Shown: positions 47,199-57,805 of the stretch, one piece after another | How the letters are laid out: each line of letters opens with the position of its first letter | How positions within the stretch are numbered: position 1 is the first letter of the stretch | From: Pandoraea terrigena | GTDB lineage: Bacteria > Pseudomonadota > Gammaproteobacteria > Burkholderiales > Burkholderiaceae | Reading direction: 5' to 3' | NCBI RefSeq assembly: GCF_902459705.1 | Contig: NZ_CABPRU010000003.1 | Location: 186,001 to 250,000, forward strand | Length of the DNA: 64,000 nucleotides | The notes under the pieces: model-generated | What the model saw: the letters and a program-made list of their open reading frames with translations, nothing else | Told to the model about the DNA's origin: nothing | Databases searched by the model: none | Position numbers and translations under genes: made by a program

Positions 47199-48341
47199 TT
47201 AACGGAGCTGGTTGCCGATCACACTGATGATCGTCTGCGCGATCTGCGAGTTGTCGACGTTACCCTTGTCGTCGAGCACCTGCACACGGGTCTGGCTATC
47301 GCCGCGCCCCTGCACGTTCACGCTAAACTTCTTCGCCTTCTTGCTGTCCTGCACTTCCTTCGCGTGGAACAGGCTGTAGAAGAAGCCATTGTCCTTCGCC
47401 AGCGATGCCGGATCGACGTAGCTCACGAAGTAAAGGCCCTTGGCGCGGTCGCGATCGTCCACGGTGAAGTTACCGCGATCGAGCGCCACACCGACGCGAC
47501 GCCAAGCGCGATCGAACGGCTCGTTGATATCGAGATATGCCGCGTCGGCCGTCTTCACGACCTGGCTGGACGGCCCGCCGGCCTTGGCGCTTTCGACTTG
47601 CGCCTGGGCTTGATCGGCCTGCACACCGAAGCGCTGCATCAACTTGGTCAGGAAGATCGCCTCGAGACCCGGATCGTTCGGCGCCGGCTCCCACTTGGTC
47701 GTGTCCTTCTGCGAGTTCGTGAACACTTCCACCATGCGGCGGTGCGTAATGTAGACGTCCGTGCCGCCATTCGGATCACGTTCCACGCGCGTGCGGAAGC
47801 GGTCACGTTCGCCGGTCGAATACAGTCCGTCGAGCACCTTGCCAAGCAGATCGCGAATGATGTCCTGGTTCAGCTTGGCGCGATTTTCCGCCCAGTCGGT
47901 TTCCATCACCCCCGTGTCCGGCGAATCGATCGTCAGCACGAACCCGTTCTCTTGCCAGAATTCGCGCAGCGTCGGCCACAGGTCGCCCGGGGCCTTCTGA
48001 ATCACCAGCCAGCGCTCGTTGCCGTCACGCACGACCTTCATGCCCGGCACCGCCGGCAGTACCGTGTCGGCCGGGTTCGCCGCGACGACCTTCTGCTGGT
48101 TCTCGTAGGTCGACAGCGTGGCCGTGCCACCCGGCGACACATACTTTCGGTCGGACGCCTGAACGTTCGTCAGATCCGGCGGAACGTCGAGCGAGGGGCC
48201 GGTCTTCGAGCTTTTGTAATCGACCTTGTCGGAGGACAAGGCGCTCGAGAGCGAACTGCATCCGCCGACGAGGACCAACGAGGCAATAGCGGCCCATGCC
48301 AGCACGGGACGAGCTACGGAATTACTGACGATTCGTTTCAT
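47199..48341 (-). CDS. bamC: Outer membrane protein assembly factor BamC
   Basis: The 380-residue precursor has a lipoprotein signal ending LVGGC (Cys at about residue 28), an unstructured N-terminal segment that binds BamD (DYKSSKTGPSLDVPPDLT), and two helix-grip domains (about residues 95-215 and 250-370). It is an accessory lipoprotein of the BAM complex that inserts beta-barrel proteins. The ATG at 48341 lacks a strong ribosome site. It follows dapA by 51 bases, an arrangement shared with E. coli. Confidence 0.92.
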   Translation of the reverse strand: MKRIVSNSVARPVLAWAAIASLVLVGGCSSLSSALSSDKVDYKSSKTGPSLDVPPDLTNVQASDRKYVSPGGTATLSTYENQQKVVAANPADTVLPAVPGMKVVRDGNERWLVIQKAPGDLWPTLREFWQENGFVLTIDSPDTGVMETDWAENRAKLNQDIIRDLLGKVLDGLYSTGERDRFRTRVERDPNGGTDVYITHRRMVEVFTNSQKDTTKWEPAPNDPGLEAIFLTKLMQRFGVQADQAQAQVESAKAGGPSSQVVKTADAAYLDINEPFDRAWRRVGVALDRGNFTVDDRDRAKGLYFVSYVDPASLAKDNGFFYSLFHAKEVQDSKKAKKFSVNVQGRGDSQTRVQVLDDKGNVDNSQIAQTIISVIGNQLR

Positions 48342-48392
48342 GAGTCGCAAAAAAAGGGGTGGGCAATCGAACCCGGGTGCCTGAACGACAGG

Positions 48393-49310
48393 TTAGACAA
48401 CGGCGATGTTGGCCGACTTGAGGGCACCAAGCACCGTATCGCGGCATTCCTGCGCCAGCGGCGTGAGCGGCAGGCGGATGCCCGACGCGATCATGCCCAT
48501 CTGTTGCAGCGCCCACTTCACGGGGATCGGATTGGCTTCGACGAACATGGCACGGTGCAGTTCGAACAACTGGAATTGCAGCTCCCGTGCCTTGGCCACA
48601 TTGCCGGCCAGCGCAGCCACGCACAGCTCGTGCATCGCACGCGGTGCCACGTTGGCAGTGACCGAGATATTACCCTGACCGCCCATGAGGATGAGCGCAA
48701 CAGCCGTCAGGTCGTCGCCGCTGTAGACGGCGAAGCTCTTCGGGGCACGACGGATCAGGTCCATGCCGCGATCCAGATTGCCCGTGGCGTCTTTCACGCC
48801 AACAATGCCAGGCACTTGCGCCAGCCGCAGCAGCGTCTCATTGCTGGCGTCCGCCACCGTACGACCGGGCACATTATAAAGAATGACCGGCAGCTCGACG
48901 GCTTCCGCAATGGCGCGGAAGTGCTGGTACTGGCCTTCCTGCGTGGGCTTGTTGTAGTACGGCACGACCTGCAGCGACGCGTCGGCGCCCACCTGCTTCG
49001 CATGCTTCGTGAGTTCGATGGCTTCCGCCGTCGAGTTGCCGCCCGTGCCCGCGATCACCGGCAGTTTGCGGCCGCGCGATTCGCCGGCTTGCGCGGCTTG
49101 CTGCACCGCGATCTCGATGAGTTCGCAATGCTCTTGGACGTTGACCGTCGGCGATTCGCCCGACGTGCCGACGATGACGATACCGTCGGTGCCTTCGTCG
49201 GCATGCCAGTTGATCAGGTTACGCAGGGCTTCACGGTCAAGGCTGCCGTCCTCTGCCATCGGCGTGACAATCGCAACGATACTGCCTTGAATCGGGGTTT
49301 GGGTAGTCAT
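48393..49310 (-). CDS. dapA: 4-hydroxy-tetrahydrodipicolinate synthase
   Basis: The 305-residue TIM-barrel enzyme condenses pyruvate with aspartate semialdehyde in lysine and peptidoglycan-precursor synthesis. Motifs [16 protein letters not shown] (catalytic Tyr) and [11 protein letters not shown] (Schiff-base Lys) are all present. It stands 42 bases downstream of the methyltransferase gene, and is followed by bamC. Confidence 0.95.
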   Translation of the reverse strand: MTTQTPIQGSIVAIVTPMAEDGSLDREALRNLINWHADEGTDGIVIVGTSGESPTVNVQEHCELIEIAVQQAAQAGESRGRKLPVIAGTGGNSTAEAIELTKHAKQVGADASLQVVPYYNKPTQEGQYQHFRAIAEAVELPVILYNVPGRTVADASNETLLRLAQVPGIVGVKDATGNLDRGMDLIRRAPKSFAVYSGDDLTAVALILMGGQGNISVTANVAPRAMHELCVAALAGNVAKARELQFQLFELHRAMFVEANPIPVKWALQQMGMIASGIRLPLTPLAQECRDTVLGALKSANIAVV

Positions 49311-49352
49311 GATTGATCGAACAATTCAGCAATAAGGGTGGATTGTAGCGGA

Positions 49353-49957
49353 TTACGCCGCCGCCTCGTACAGCGCGGCATCGCCGGGGTTTTCCCCGGG
49401 GGCGGCACGCGTGGCGCACAAGCGCTGCACGCACGCCGCGCGCGGCGCCGCCAACGTGACATCCTCGAAGCCCGCCACGCGCAGACCGGCCTCGCGCGCC
49501 ACGTCGAGCAATTCTCCAGGCGCCAGCAGAAACTGCGGATTAGACGGCTTTCCGTACCGTTCGTTTCCCCGCGCAAAGGTTTCGTAAATCAGCACGCCGC
49601 CCGGCGCGACACTGGCCGCAATACGCGAGAAGAGCGGTCGGTGCAGATAGTTCGTGACGATGACGGCATCGAAGCGCTTGCCCTCGGCCAACGGCCACGG
49701 CGCGCCTTCCAGGTCCGCCGTGAGCGTCGTGACATTCGCCAGCGTTGACATCGTAGCAAGCGCCGCCTCATCCCGGTCAACCGCAACGACGTTCACCCCT
49801 CGTGACGCGAGCCAACGCGCGTGGCGCCCTTGACCGCACGCCAGGTCGAGCACGCGCGCGCCTGGCGCGATCAAATGCGCCCAGCGCAACACCCACGACG
49901 ACGGCGCGCCGGTGCCGTGCGCCACGCCTGGCGCCAAGCCGGGAATGGCCTCGTCCG

Positions 49958-49961
<4 letters not shown>
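49353..49961 (-). CDS. Class I SAM-dependent methyltransferase (TehB-like)
   Basis: The 202-residue protein has a Rossmann methyltransferase fold with motif I VLDLACGQGRHARWLA (about residues 37-52), motif II NVVAVDRDEAAL and the downstream IVTNYLHRPLF. The substrate is unknown; the LACGQGRHA pattern is shared with tellurite-resistance TehB-like enzymes. Its ATG overlaps the trpS stop by four bases, indicating translational coupling. Confidence 0.87.
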
Positions 49962-51160
<1,199 letters not shown>

Positions 51161-51185
51161 GGTCTCGTTATGTTCTGCAAAAACG

Positions 51186-51851
51186 TCAGGAAATCAGCGA
51201 CAACATCGGCGTGAGCATCCAGACAATGAAGTCACGCCCCCACTGAATCAGCGGCCACAACCACACGCGGCCAAGCACGCCGCTCACCACCAGGGCCATC
51301 ACGATGAAAAAACCGTAGGGCTCGAGGCGCGACAAGTGGTAGGCCGCGCGCGCCGGCAGCAGCGACACGAGCACGCGCCCGCCATCGAGCGGCGGCACCG
51401 GAAACAGGTTGAACATGCACATGACGAGGTTCACGAGAAGACCGGCCTGCGCCATCATCATGAAGAACGGCTCGTGCACGCCGACGATTTGCAGCCCGAC
51501 AGCGAACAGGGCCCACAGAATCGCCTGGACGAAGTTGCACAGCGGACCGGCCAGCGCCACCCAGATCGTATCGACGCGCGGATTTCGCAGGCTGCCGAAG
51601 GCGACCGGCACCGGCTTGGCGTAGCCGAACAGGAACGCCCCGCTGGTCATGAAATAGAGCGCGAGCGGCACGAGCACCGTGCCGATCGGGTCGATGTGCT
51701 TGAGGGGATTGAGCGTCACGCGCCCCATCAGATACGCGGTAGGGTCGCCAAAATACTTGGCGACGTAGCCGTGCGCGGCCTCGTGCAGCGTAATCGCAAA
51801 GAGGACGGGGAGCGCGTAGACCGCAACGGTCTGGATCAGGTCTGCATTCAT
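51186..51851 (-). CDS. Site-2 protease family protein (M50 metallopeptidase)
   Basis: The 221-residue integral membrane protease has HEAAH (zinc ligands and catalytic Glu, about residues 23-27) in the first segments and NLFPVPPLDGGR (third ligand Asp, about 146-157) later, with about five membrane helices. Such short S2P homologues without PDZ domain cleave substrates in the membrane, but their targets are largely unknown. The ATG at 51851 fits the family better than that at 51869. Confidence 0.9.
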   Translation of the reverse strand: MNADLIQTVAVYALPVLFAITLHEAAHGYVAKYFGDPTAYLMGRVTLNPLKHIDPIGTVLVPLALYFMTSGAFLFGYAKPVPVAFGSLRNPRVDTIWVALAGPLCNFVQAILWALFAVGLQIVGVHEPFFMMMAQAGLLVNLVMCMFNLFPVPPLDGGRVLVSLLPARAAYHLSRLEPYGFFIVMALVVSGVLGRVWLWPLIQWGRDFIVWMLTPMLSLIS

Positions 51852-51927
51852 AGCCGGGTATTGTAGCAAGCCGACCGGCGCGCCAGTATTACCGCGTATT
51901 GCAGCGCGAGCGGCACGCGCCCGACCG

Positions 51928-52554
51928 TCACGACAGGCCGAACGGCGCGAGCGAGCCGCGCCCGCGGCGCAGCACCTCGGGCGGCGTCACCGTCAGATCG
52001 ACCACCGTGGACGGTTCTTTAGGACAGGCCCCGCCGTCGATCACCAGGTCCAGTTGCTTTTCCAGGCGCTCACGAATCTCCTCGGGGTCGTTCAGCGGCT
52101 CGGTTTCGCCCGGCAGAATCAGCGTCGTGGCGAGCAACGGCTGGCCCAGCGCCTCGAGCAATGCCAGCGTGATGGCATGCTCCGGCACCCTCAGGCCGAT
52201 CGTCTTTCGCGAAGGATGCGAGAGCCGGCGCGGTACTTCCTTCGTCGCTTCGAGAATGAACACGTACGGTCCCGGCGTCGTCGCCTTGATCAACCGGTAC
52301 TGCCGGTTGTCGACGATGGCGAACTCGGCCAGTTCCGACAGATCTCGCACCAGCAGCGAGAGCAGTTGCTTGTCGTCGAGACCGCGAATACGACGCAGGC
52401 GCTCGACGGCCTGCCGGTCATCGATGTGACAGGCAATCGCATAGCTTGAATCGGTCGGCAACGCCACGATGCCGCCCTTGTCGATGATCTGGGCCGCCTG
52501 CTTGATGAGTCGTGACTGAGGATTTTCCGGATGAATCTGGAAGAATTGCGACAT
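51928..52554 (-). CDS. Sua5/YciO/YrdC family protein (YciO-like)
   Basis: The 208-residue protein has the threonylcarbamoyl-AMP synthase fold: GGIVALPTDSSYAIACH (about residues 27-43), the LSLLVRDLSELAEFA and TPGPYVFILEAT segments, and ending PSTVVDLT. This pattern is closer to YciO than to TsaC/Sua5, and YciO's physiological role is less certain than the t6A synthesis done by TsaC. The gene starts 12 bases after the PHP gene. Confidence 0.88.
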   Translation of the reverse strand: MSQFFQIHPENPQSRLIKQAAQIIDKGGIVALPTDSSYAIACHIDDRQAVERLRRIRGLDDKQLLSLLVRDLSELAEFAIVDNRQYRLIKATTPGPYVFILEATKEVPRRLSHPSRKTIGLRVPEHAITLALLEALGQPLLATTLILPGETEPLNDPEEIRERLEKQLDLVIDGGACPKEPSTVVDLTVTPPEVLRRGRGSLAPFGLS

Positions 52555-52566
52555 AGCGTCGAAAGG

Positions 52567-53400
52567 TTACTGCCAGCGGCTCCAGACCGGGGTGAGATCG
52601 TCGGGCAGCGCAGGCAGCTTGCCGAGCAGCGAACGGCTCTCGGTCGGTCCATGGAAATCCGAGCCGCGCGACGCCAGGAAATCGTAGCGGCGCGCAACGT
52701 CGGCATACTCGCGATACTGGTCCGGCGTGTGACTGCCAGTCACCACTTCGATCGCCTCACCGCCCAACTCGCGAAACTGATCGAACAGTACCCCAAACTC
52801 GAGCGGTGTGAATTTGTAACGCCCCGGGTGTGCCACGACGGCAATACCGCCCGCCCCCCGTATCCATGCCACGGCATTCTCGAGCGTGGCCCAGCGGTGC
52901 GGCACGTAGCCCGGACGCCCCTCCGCGAGATATTTCGAGAACACGTCCGAGACCGACGCACACTTGCCGATCTCCACCAGGAACCGGGCAAAGTGCGTAC
53001 GCGAAATCAGATCGGGATTGCCGACGAAGCGCAGCGCGCCCTCGTAGGCGTGCGGAATGCCGGCGGCCGCCAGTTGCTCGCTCATCTGCTGTGCCCGCGC
53101 CGCACGGCCGCCACGCGTGGCCGCCAGGCCATCGATCAGCGTGGGGTTATCGGGGTCGAGATTCAGCCCGACGATATGCACCGTGCGATTGGCCCACGTA
53201 ATGGAAATCTCCACGCCGCTCACGTAACGCATGCCGAGTGCTTCGGCTGCCGCGCGCGCTTCGCGCTGGCCGCCGATCTCGTCGTGGTCGGTCAGCGACC
53301 ACAGGTCGACGCCGGCCTCGAACGCCAACTGCGCCACTTCGGCGGGCGCAAGCGTGCCGTCCGATACCCGGGAATGACAATGAAGATCCGCGTTAAGCAT
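52567..53400 (-). CDS. PHP-domain phosphoesterase (TrpH/RNase AM-like)
   Basis: The 277-residue PHP protein shows DLHCHSRVSDG (about residues 5-15), LTDHDEIGG, VSGVEISI and a late VAHPGRYKF as metal-binding segments. E. coli TrpH (RNase AM) with this architecture hydrolyses 3',5'-nucleoside bisphosphates and RNA 5' ends. In E. coli trpH also sits beside yciO, as here. The gene begins the tight part of the leftward run. Confidence 0.9.
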   Translation of the reverse strand: MLNADLHCHSRVSDGTLAPAEVAQLAFEAGVDLWSLTDHDEIGGQREARAAAEALGMRYVSGVEISITWANRTVHIVGLNLDPDNPTLIDGLAATRGGRAARAQQMSEQLAAAGIPHAYEGALRFVGNPDLISRTHFARFLVEIGKCASVSDVFSKYLAEGRPGYVPHRWATLENAVAWIRGAGGIAVVAHPGRYKFTPLEFGVLFDQFRELGGEAIEVVTGSHTPDQYREYADVARRYDFLASRGSDFHGPTESRSLLGKLPALPDDLTPVWSRWQ

Positions 53401-53511
53401 GATGAGCCGCCGGGCAATGACACGTCTGGTCCATCCAGCACCGGCGTGTGACGTGGTAATAACATCGTCATTCTACCGCTCAAGTGCCCGCGGCGCGAGT
53501 GACCTCCGGCC

Positions 53512-54429
53512 TCAATCCCGGCAGAAGTCGTCAATCAGCCGGGCCACGGCCTCGGGTTGGTCGTGATGCAGCATATGCCCCGCATCGTCCACGAAGGCTT
53601 CCGTCAAATTCGGAAAGACCTCGAAGCGCTCCCGGAACGCCGCCGTTCCCTGCGCCCCGACGAAGTGTTGCAGCACGTCCGAGTCGGTCGCCTCCACATG
53701 CAGCAGGGGTGCGCTCACGTTGCCCCATACCGCCATCGATTCGTCGAGCCGGTACGGATAGGGATTGGCGATCTTGTGCGCCGCATCGGCAAGCAAATGC
53801 CATTGACCGTCGGCCGCCTGGCGTGCCCAGCGCGGTGCCAGCCAATCCGCGCGCGCCTGCGTGAGGCGCGGGTTGGTCTTGCGCAGCCGCGCAGCCACTG
53901 CGTCGAGCGTGGCGTAGGGGCGCAACGTCGGTCCATGCTGCAAGTCGTCGAGCCAACGGCCGAGCTGACGGATCGCCGCGATGGGCTGCGTGGGCGGCAA
54001 GCCGAAGCCCTCCAGATTCACGAGACGTCGAACCCGCGCGGGGCGCACGCCGGCATACAGGCACGCGACGTTGCCGCCCATGCTGTGGCCGATCAGGTGG
54101 ACGGCTTCGCCGGGCTCGGTGTAGACGTCGAGCAAGGCGTCGAGATCGGCGAGGTAGTCAGGAAACCAATAGCTGCCGCAGCGGCCGTCCGCGACCGGCC
54201 AGTCGGTGAGGCCGAATCCGCGCCAATCCGGCGCAAGCACATGCCAGCGTTGCGCCAGCGTTTGCGCGACGAACTGGAATGACGCCGAGACGTCCATCCA
54301 GCCATGCAGCGCGAACAGCTTTGGCGCGCCGGGCGTGCCCCACTGCCGGACATGGTGGCGCAGGCCGCGCACCGTCAGAAATTCGGATCGCGAATCGGGC
54401 AGATCAAGCGGATCGAGCGAATCTTTCAT
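53512..54429 (-). CDS. Alpha/beta hydrolase
   Basis: The 305-residue alpha/beta hydrolase has ALHGWMDVSAS as the oxyanion-hole region, the nucleophile elbow LIGHSMGGNVA (Ser at about residue 116), and the catalytic His in DAGHMLHHDQP near the C-terminus. No signal peptide is present. The substrate is not predictable; it resembles MEST-like and serine hydrolases acting on esters. It lies between the DUF455 gene and the PHP gene, same strand. Confidence 0.88.
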   Translation of the reverse strand: MKDSLDPLDLPDSRSEFLTVRGLRHHVRQWGTPGAPKLFALHGWMDVSASFQFVAQTLAQRWHVLAPDWRGFGLTDWPVADGRCGSYWFPDYLADLDALLDVYTEPGEAVHLIGHSMGGNVACLYAGVRPARVRRLVNLEGFGLPPTQPIAAIRQLGRWLDDLQHGPTLRPYATLDAVAARLRKTNPRLTQARADWLAPRWARQAADGQWHLLADAAHKIANPYPYRLDESMAVWGNVSAPLLHVEATDSDVLQHFVGAQGTAAFRERFEVFPNLTEAFVDDAGHMLHHDQPEAVARLIDDFCRD

Positions 54430-54510
54430 GGCCCTGGCAGATAGTGAAGATCGAAACGATTGAGGAACGCCGAGTCTATCAGCGTCAAAAATGACGGTTC
54501 GGCCGCACCA

Positions 54511-55434
54511 TTAGTCGAGCGCCTGCAGCGCCGCGAGTTCATCGTCGCCGAAGCCCGCCGCGCGGCGGGCCGCCAGGTTGAACGGCCCGCGCAGACGCGG
54601 TGCGCCATATTGCGACGCGAGCCGCGCATAGGTTTCGATGGGGTCGCATCCAGCGCGCGCGCAGCCCCAGCGATACCAGCGGTTTCCGACGGCGACATGC
54701 CCGATTTCATCACGCAGGATGATGTCGAGAATGGCGGCACCGGCGGCATCACCCGCGCTCGCCAGCTTGGCCTTGATCGGCGGGCTGGCGTCGAGCCCGC
54801 GCGCTTCCAGGGTGCGGGGCACCAGCGCCAGACGCGCGAGCCAATCGCCGGATGTCCTGCGCGCCATCTCCCACAGGCCATCGTGCGCCGGGAAACAGCC
54901 GTAACCATATGGCTCGCCGAGCGTTGTCAGATGGGCGGCGAGCAGCGAGAAGTGATACGCCTCCTCCGCCGCGACCTGAAGCCAATCGTCGTAATACTCG
55001 GCGGGCAGCCCATCGAAGCGCCACAGCGCGTCGAGCGCAAGATTGATGGCATTGAATTCGATGTGGGCGAGCGCATGCAGCAACGCGGCCCGGCCCTCGA
55101 CGGACGTCACGGCGCGATGCTTCAGCTCGCGAGGCGACACCAGCCGAGGCACCGCGGGACGCCCGGGAATGCCCGCGTCGCGGGCGTGCGCATCGCCTCC
55201 CTCGTCAACGTCCAGGCGCCGCTCGGGGTGCCAGCGCGCAAGGCCGTCGCGGACGGCGTCGCGAAGCGCCGTCACCCCGTCGGCCTTCTCATACGGATCG
55301 CACCGTCGCAGGAGCGCGAGTGCGCGCGCGCGGGCACAATCGGCCCCGGCAAGCGCGGGACGCACGCGGCCCGACGGGTCAACCGCGGTGGAATTGCCGG
55401 AGGCGGCGTTGGGTGCAGAAGTGGAATCGGCCAT
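54511..55434 (-). CDS. DUF455 family ferritin-like protein
   Basis: The 307-residue protein has helical ferritin-like metal-binding segments: HALAHIEFNAINLALD (about residues 145-160), WLQVAAEEAYHFSLLA (about 171-186) and ILRDEIGHVAVGNRWY (about 236-251), giving a set of Glu/His ligands for a di-iron centre. This is DUF455, related to MiaE-like and other diiron oxygenases. The reaction is unknown. The N-terminal 60 residues are less ordered. It is divergent from the carbonic anhydrase gene with 49 bases between starts. Confidence 0.85.
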   Translation of the reverse strand: MADSTSAPNAASGNSTAVDPSGRVRPALAGADCARARALALLRRCDPYEKADGVTALRDAVRDGLARWHPERRLDVDEGGDAHARDAGIPGRPAVPRLVSPRELKHRAVTSVEGRAALLHALAHIEFNAINLALDALWRFDGLPAEYYDDWLQVAAEEAYHFSLLAAHLTTLGEPYGYGCFPAHDGLWEMARRTSGDWLARLALVPRTLEARGLDASPPIKAKLASAGDAAGAAILDIILRDEIGHVAVGNRWYRWGCARAGCDPIETYARLASQYGAPRLRGPFNLAARRAAGFGDDELAALQALD

Positions 55435-55483
55435 GACGTTACAATAGCTAATTCAACGATTTTAACCGCGAACTGACGCCGCC

Positions 55484-56008
55484 ATGCCGATCTATAAACT
55501 TGGAGACAAGACCCCCCAGATCCACGAGAGTGCTTTCGTGGCCGACACCGCCAGCATCATCGGCGACGTGAGCCTCGCCGAGAACAGCAGCGTGTGGCCG
55601 GGGGTCGCAATTCGCGGCGACAACGAGCCGATCAAGGTCGGTGTCGGTACCAACGTACAGGAAGGGGCCGTACTGCATGCCGATCCGGGCTATCCGCTCA
55701 CACTGGCCAACGGCGTAAGCATCGGCCATCAGGCGATGCTGCACGGTTGCACGGTGGGTGAAAACTCGCTCATCGGCATTCAGGCGGTGTTGCTCAACGG
55801 CGCAGTCATTGGCCGCGACAGCCTGGTTGGCGCGGGGGCACTGGTCACCGAGCGCAAGACGTTCCCGGACCGCTCCCTGATCCTGGGGGTGCCCGCCAAG
55901 GTCGTGCGCGAACTGACCGACGAGGAAGTCGCCAATCTCAAGCGCAATGCCGAGGGCTATGCGTCGCGTCGCCAGGTCTTCAAGGAACAGCTGGTGCGCA
56001 TCGGCTGA
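55484..56008 (+). CDS. Gamma carbonic anhydrase family protein
   Basis: The 174-residue left-handed beta-helix protein consists of hexapeptide repeats. It has the metal histidines in AVLHADPGYP, SIGHQAMLHGCTVG, and the EN and NGAVIG turns. It belongs to the YrdA/PaaY group of gamma-carbonic anhydrases and hexapeptide thioesterases; PaaY-like enzymes protect the phenylacetate pathway, but similarity alone cannot separate these roles. A TACAAT at 55440-55445 could be part of its promoter. Confidence 0.9.
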   Translation: MPIYKLGDKTPQIHESAFVADTASIIGDVSLAENSSVWPGVAIRGDNEPIKVGVGTNVQEGAVLHADPGYPLTLANGVSIGHQAMLHGCTVGENSLIGIQAVLLNGAVIGRDSLVGAGALVTERKTFPDRSLILGVPAKVVRELTDEEVANLKRNAEGYASRRQVFKEQLVRIG

Positions 56009-56219
56009 TCGCGCCACTGGCGGCGGCGCGTGCGGCGAGTCCGGTGCGCGCGCCTGCGTCCGGTGTGTTGAAAATGCGGCGCGCGCCCCCAGATTGCGCA
56101 GTATTGACGCGCCAATGGCTCGCGTTTGCACAGCATTCGGCTTGTTTCCGCAGTGTTGTTACCGCGCACCGCCGTCCGCCACGATGACCGCCGCTGCCGC
56201 ATTTTTCAGGAATTCAACT

Positions 56220-57155
56220 GTGTCCGATCAACTTCAGAAGTTCATGTTCGACGCCGCTCCGGTGCGTGGCGAGTACGTCAGTCTCGACGCCACCTGGCGC
56301 GCCGTGCTCGAGCGTCACGACTACCCGGCGCCGGTGCGTCATTTGCTCGGCGAAATGATGGCCGCCGCCGCACTGCTCACGGCGAACGTCAAATTCGACG
56401 GCGCCCTGATCCTGCAACTGCACGGCGATGGCCCCGTTGCCATGATCGTCGTCGAATGCAACGCCGACCTGACGATGCGCGCCACGGCAAAGTACAGCGG
56501 CGAGATCCCCGACGATGCCACGCTCGAATCGCTCGTCAACGTCAACGGCCATGCGCGCTTCGCCATCACGCTCGATCCGCGCGTGAAGCAGCCGGGCCAA
56601 CAGCCTTACCAGGGCGTGGTGCCGCTGTCCGACGAACACGGCCCCCTGCCCGATCTGGCATCGGTGCTCGAGCACTACATGCATCACTCGGAACAGCTCG
56701 ACACGCGCCTGTGGCTCGCATCGGACGACCGCCACGCCGTGGGCATGCTGTTGCAGAAGTTGCCCGGCCATGGCGGCACGGCCGGCGCCGGTGCCGAGCG
56801 CGCGCCCGAGCAAGACGACGACATGTGGAATCGCGCCTGCCTGCTTGGCAACACGCTGAAGCGAGACGAAATGCTGAACACCGACCGGGAAACCCTGCTG
56901 CAACGCCTGTTCTGGGAAGAGACGGTGCGCGTGTTCGAACCGATGGTCACCGCGTTTCGCTGCACATGCTCGCGCGAGCGGGTCACCAACATGCTTCGCA
57001 CGCTCGGCGAAGCGGAAGTCATGAGCGTGTTCGACGAACGCCCCGATCTGGAGGTGGCGTGCGAGTTCTGCCGCCAGACCTATCGCTTCGACAAGGTGGA
57101 TGCAGCGCAGCTCTTCACGGAGCCATCGCACATCGCCCCATCGGCGCAACATTGA
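56220..57155 (+). CDS. hslO: Redox-regulated chaperone Hsp33
   Basis: The 311-residue protein has the Hsp33 N-terminal core (DQLQKFMFDAAPVRGEYVSL; HGDGPVAMIVVECN) and the C-terminal redox zinc site CTC (FRCTCSRERV) and CEFC (ACEFCRQTY). The site releases zinc and forms disulfides on oxidative stress to activate holdase function. GTG at 56220 with AGGA eight bases upstream matches the family start SDQLQKF; an ATG at 56184 would add 12 unrelated residues. Confidence 0.93.
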   Translation: MSDQLQKFMFDAAPVRGEYVSLDATWRAVLERHDYPAPVRHLLGEMMAAAALLTANVKFDGALILQLHGDGPVAMIVVECNADLTMRATAKYSGEIPDDATLESLVNVNGHARFAITLDPRVKQPGQQPYQGVVPLSDEHGPLPDLASVLEHYMHHSEQLDTRLWLASDDRHAVGMLLQKLPGHGGTAGAGAERAPEQDDDMWNRACLLGNTLKRDEMLNTDRETLLQRLFWEETVRVFEPMVTAFRCTCSRERVTNMLRTLGEAEVMSVFDERPDLEVACEFCRQTYRFDKVDAAQLFTEPSHIAPSAQH

Positions 57156-57275
57156 GAGACGTCGAGATCACGGGCTCGCGCCGCAACCGGCGCGCCCGCG
57201 AATCTCGTGCGAGACGCGGCGTGCAGTCGTCGAGCGCTCCACGCCACATCGCTGCCCATCCACGGAGAATCGCTC

Positions 57276-57716
57276 ATGTCGCGACGCGCTCCCAACGCCA
57301 GTGCCGCACGCTCACCGCGTGGGCGGCGCAATCTGCCGGGTTTCAACACCCTCGGTGCACTTGTCTTGACGCTCGCCGCCGGCTGCACACCACTGCAACT
57401 GCCGCCGCCCGACGCGCCCGCTGCGCGCCTGCCGCAGGCACAGGGCATCACCGCGATGACCGAGTCCCAGAAGCAAGACCTGACTCGCCTGAACAAACGC
57501 ATCTACGACGAGCAGGAAGCGACCATCGAGCGCGAACGTGCGCAACGCGCCATCGAGGATGCGCTGCGCAGCAACGCCTATTTCTACGACGGCTGGGGTG
57601 GCCCCGGGTGGTATGGCCCCGGCCCCGGGGGGTGGTATGGTCCGGGAGGGTTCGGACCCGGCGGATATGGCGGATATGGCCCGCGTTCCTCGGTGGGCGT
57701 CGGCATCGGCTTCTAG
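57276..57716 (+). CDS. Lipoprotein-like protein with Gly/Tyr-rich C-terminus
   Basis: The 146-residue protein has a basic N-terminal region of about 22 residues, a hydrophobic stretch and LAAGC (Cys at about residue 37), which fits a lipobox with a long n-region. A central coiled segment (LTRLNKRIYDEQEATIERER) follows, and the end is a Gly/Tyr/Pro-rich tail (GGPGWYGPGPGGWYGPGGFG). I do not recognise the family. GGAGA sits before the ATG. A terminator follows directly. Confidence 0.7.
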   Translation: MSRRAPNASAARSPRGRRNLPGFNTLGALVLTLAAGCTPLQLPPPDAPAARLPQAQGITAMTESQKQDLTRLNKRIYDEQEATIERERAQRAIEDALRSNAYFYDGWGGPGWYGPGPGGWYGPGGFGPGGYGGYGPRSSVGVGIGF

Positions 57717-57744
57717 CGTGAGACACCGCGAGATGGCATGAAAA

Positions 57745-57772
57745 AAAAGGCGTTCCCGTGGGAACGCCTTTT
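57745..57772. terminator. Bidirectional Rho-independent terminator
   Basis: A 13-bp perfect stem (57745-57757 with 57760-57772) is flanked by eight As on the left and Ts on the right. It ends both the Gly/Tyr-rich lipoprotein gene (+) and the eno-ftsB transcript (-). Confidence 0.92.
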
Positions 57773-57805
57773 CGTTGTACTGTCTGCGCGTCTTACCGGC
57801 GGCAC

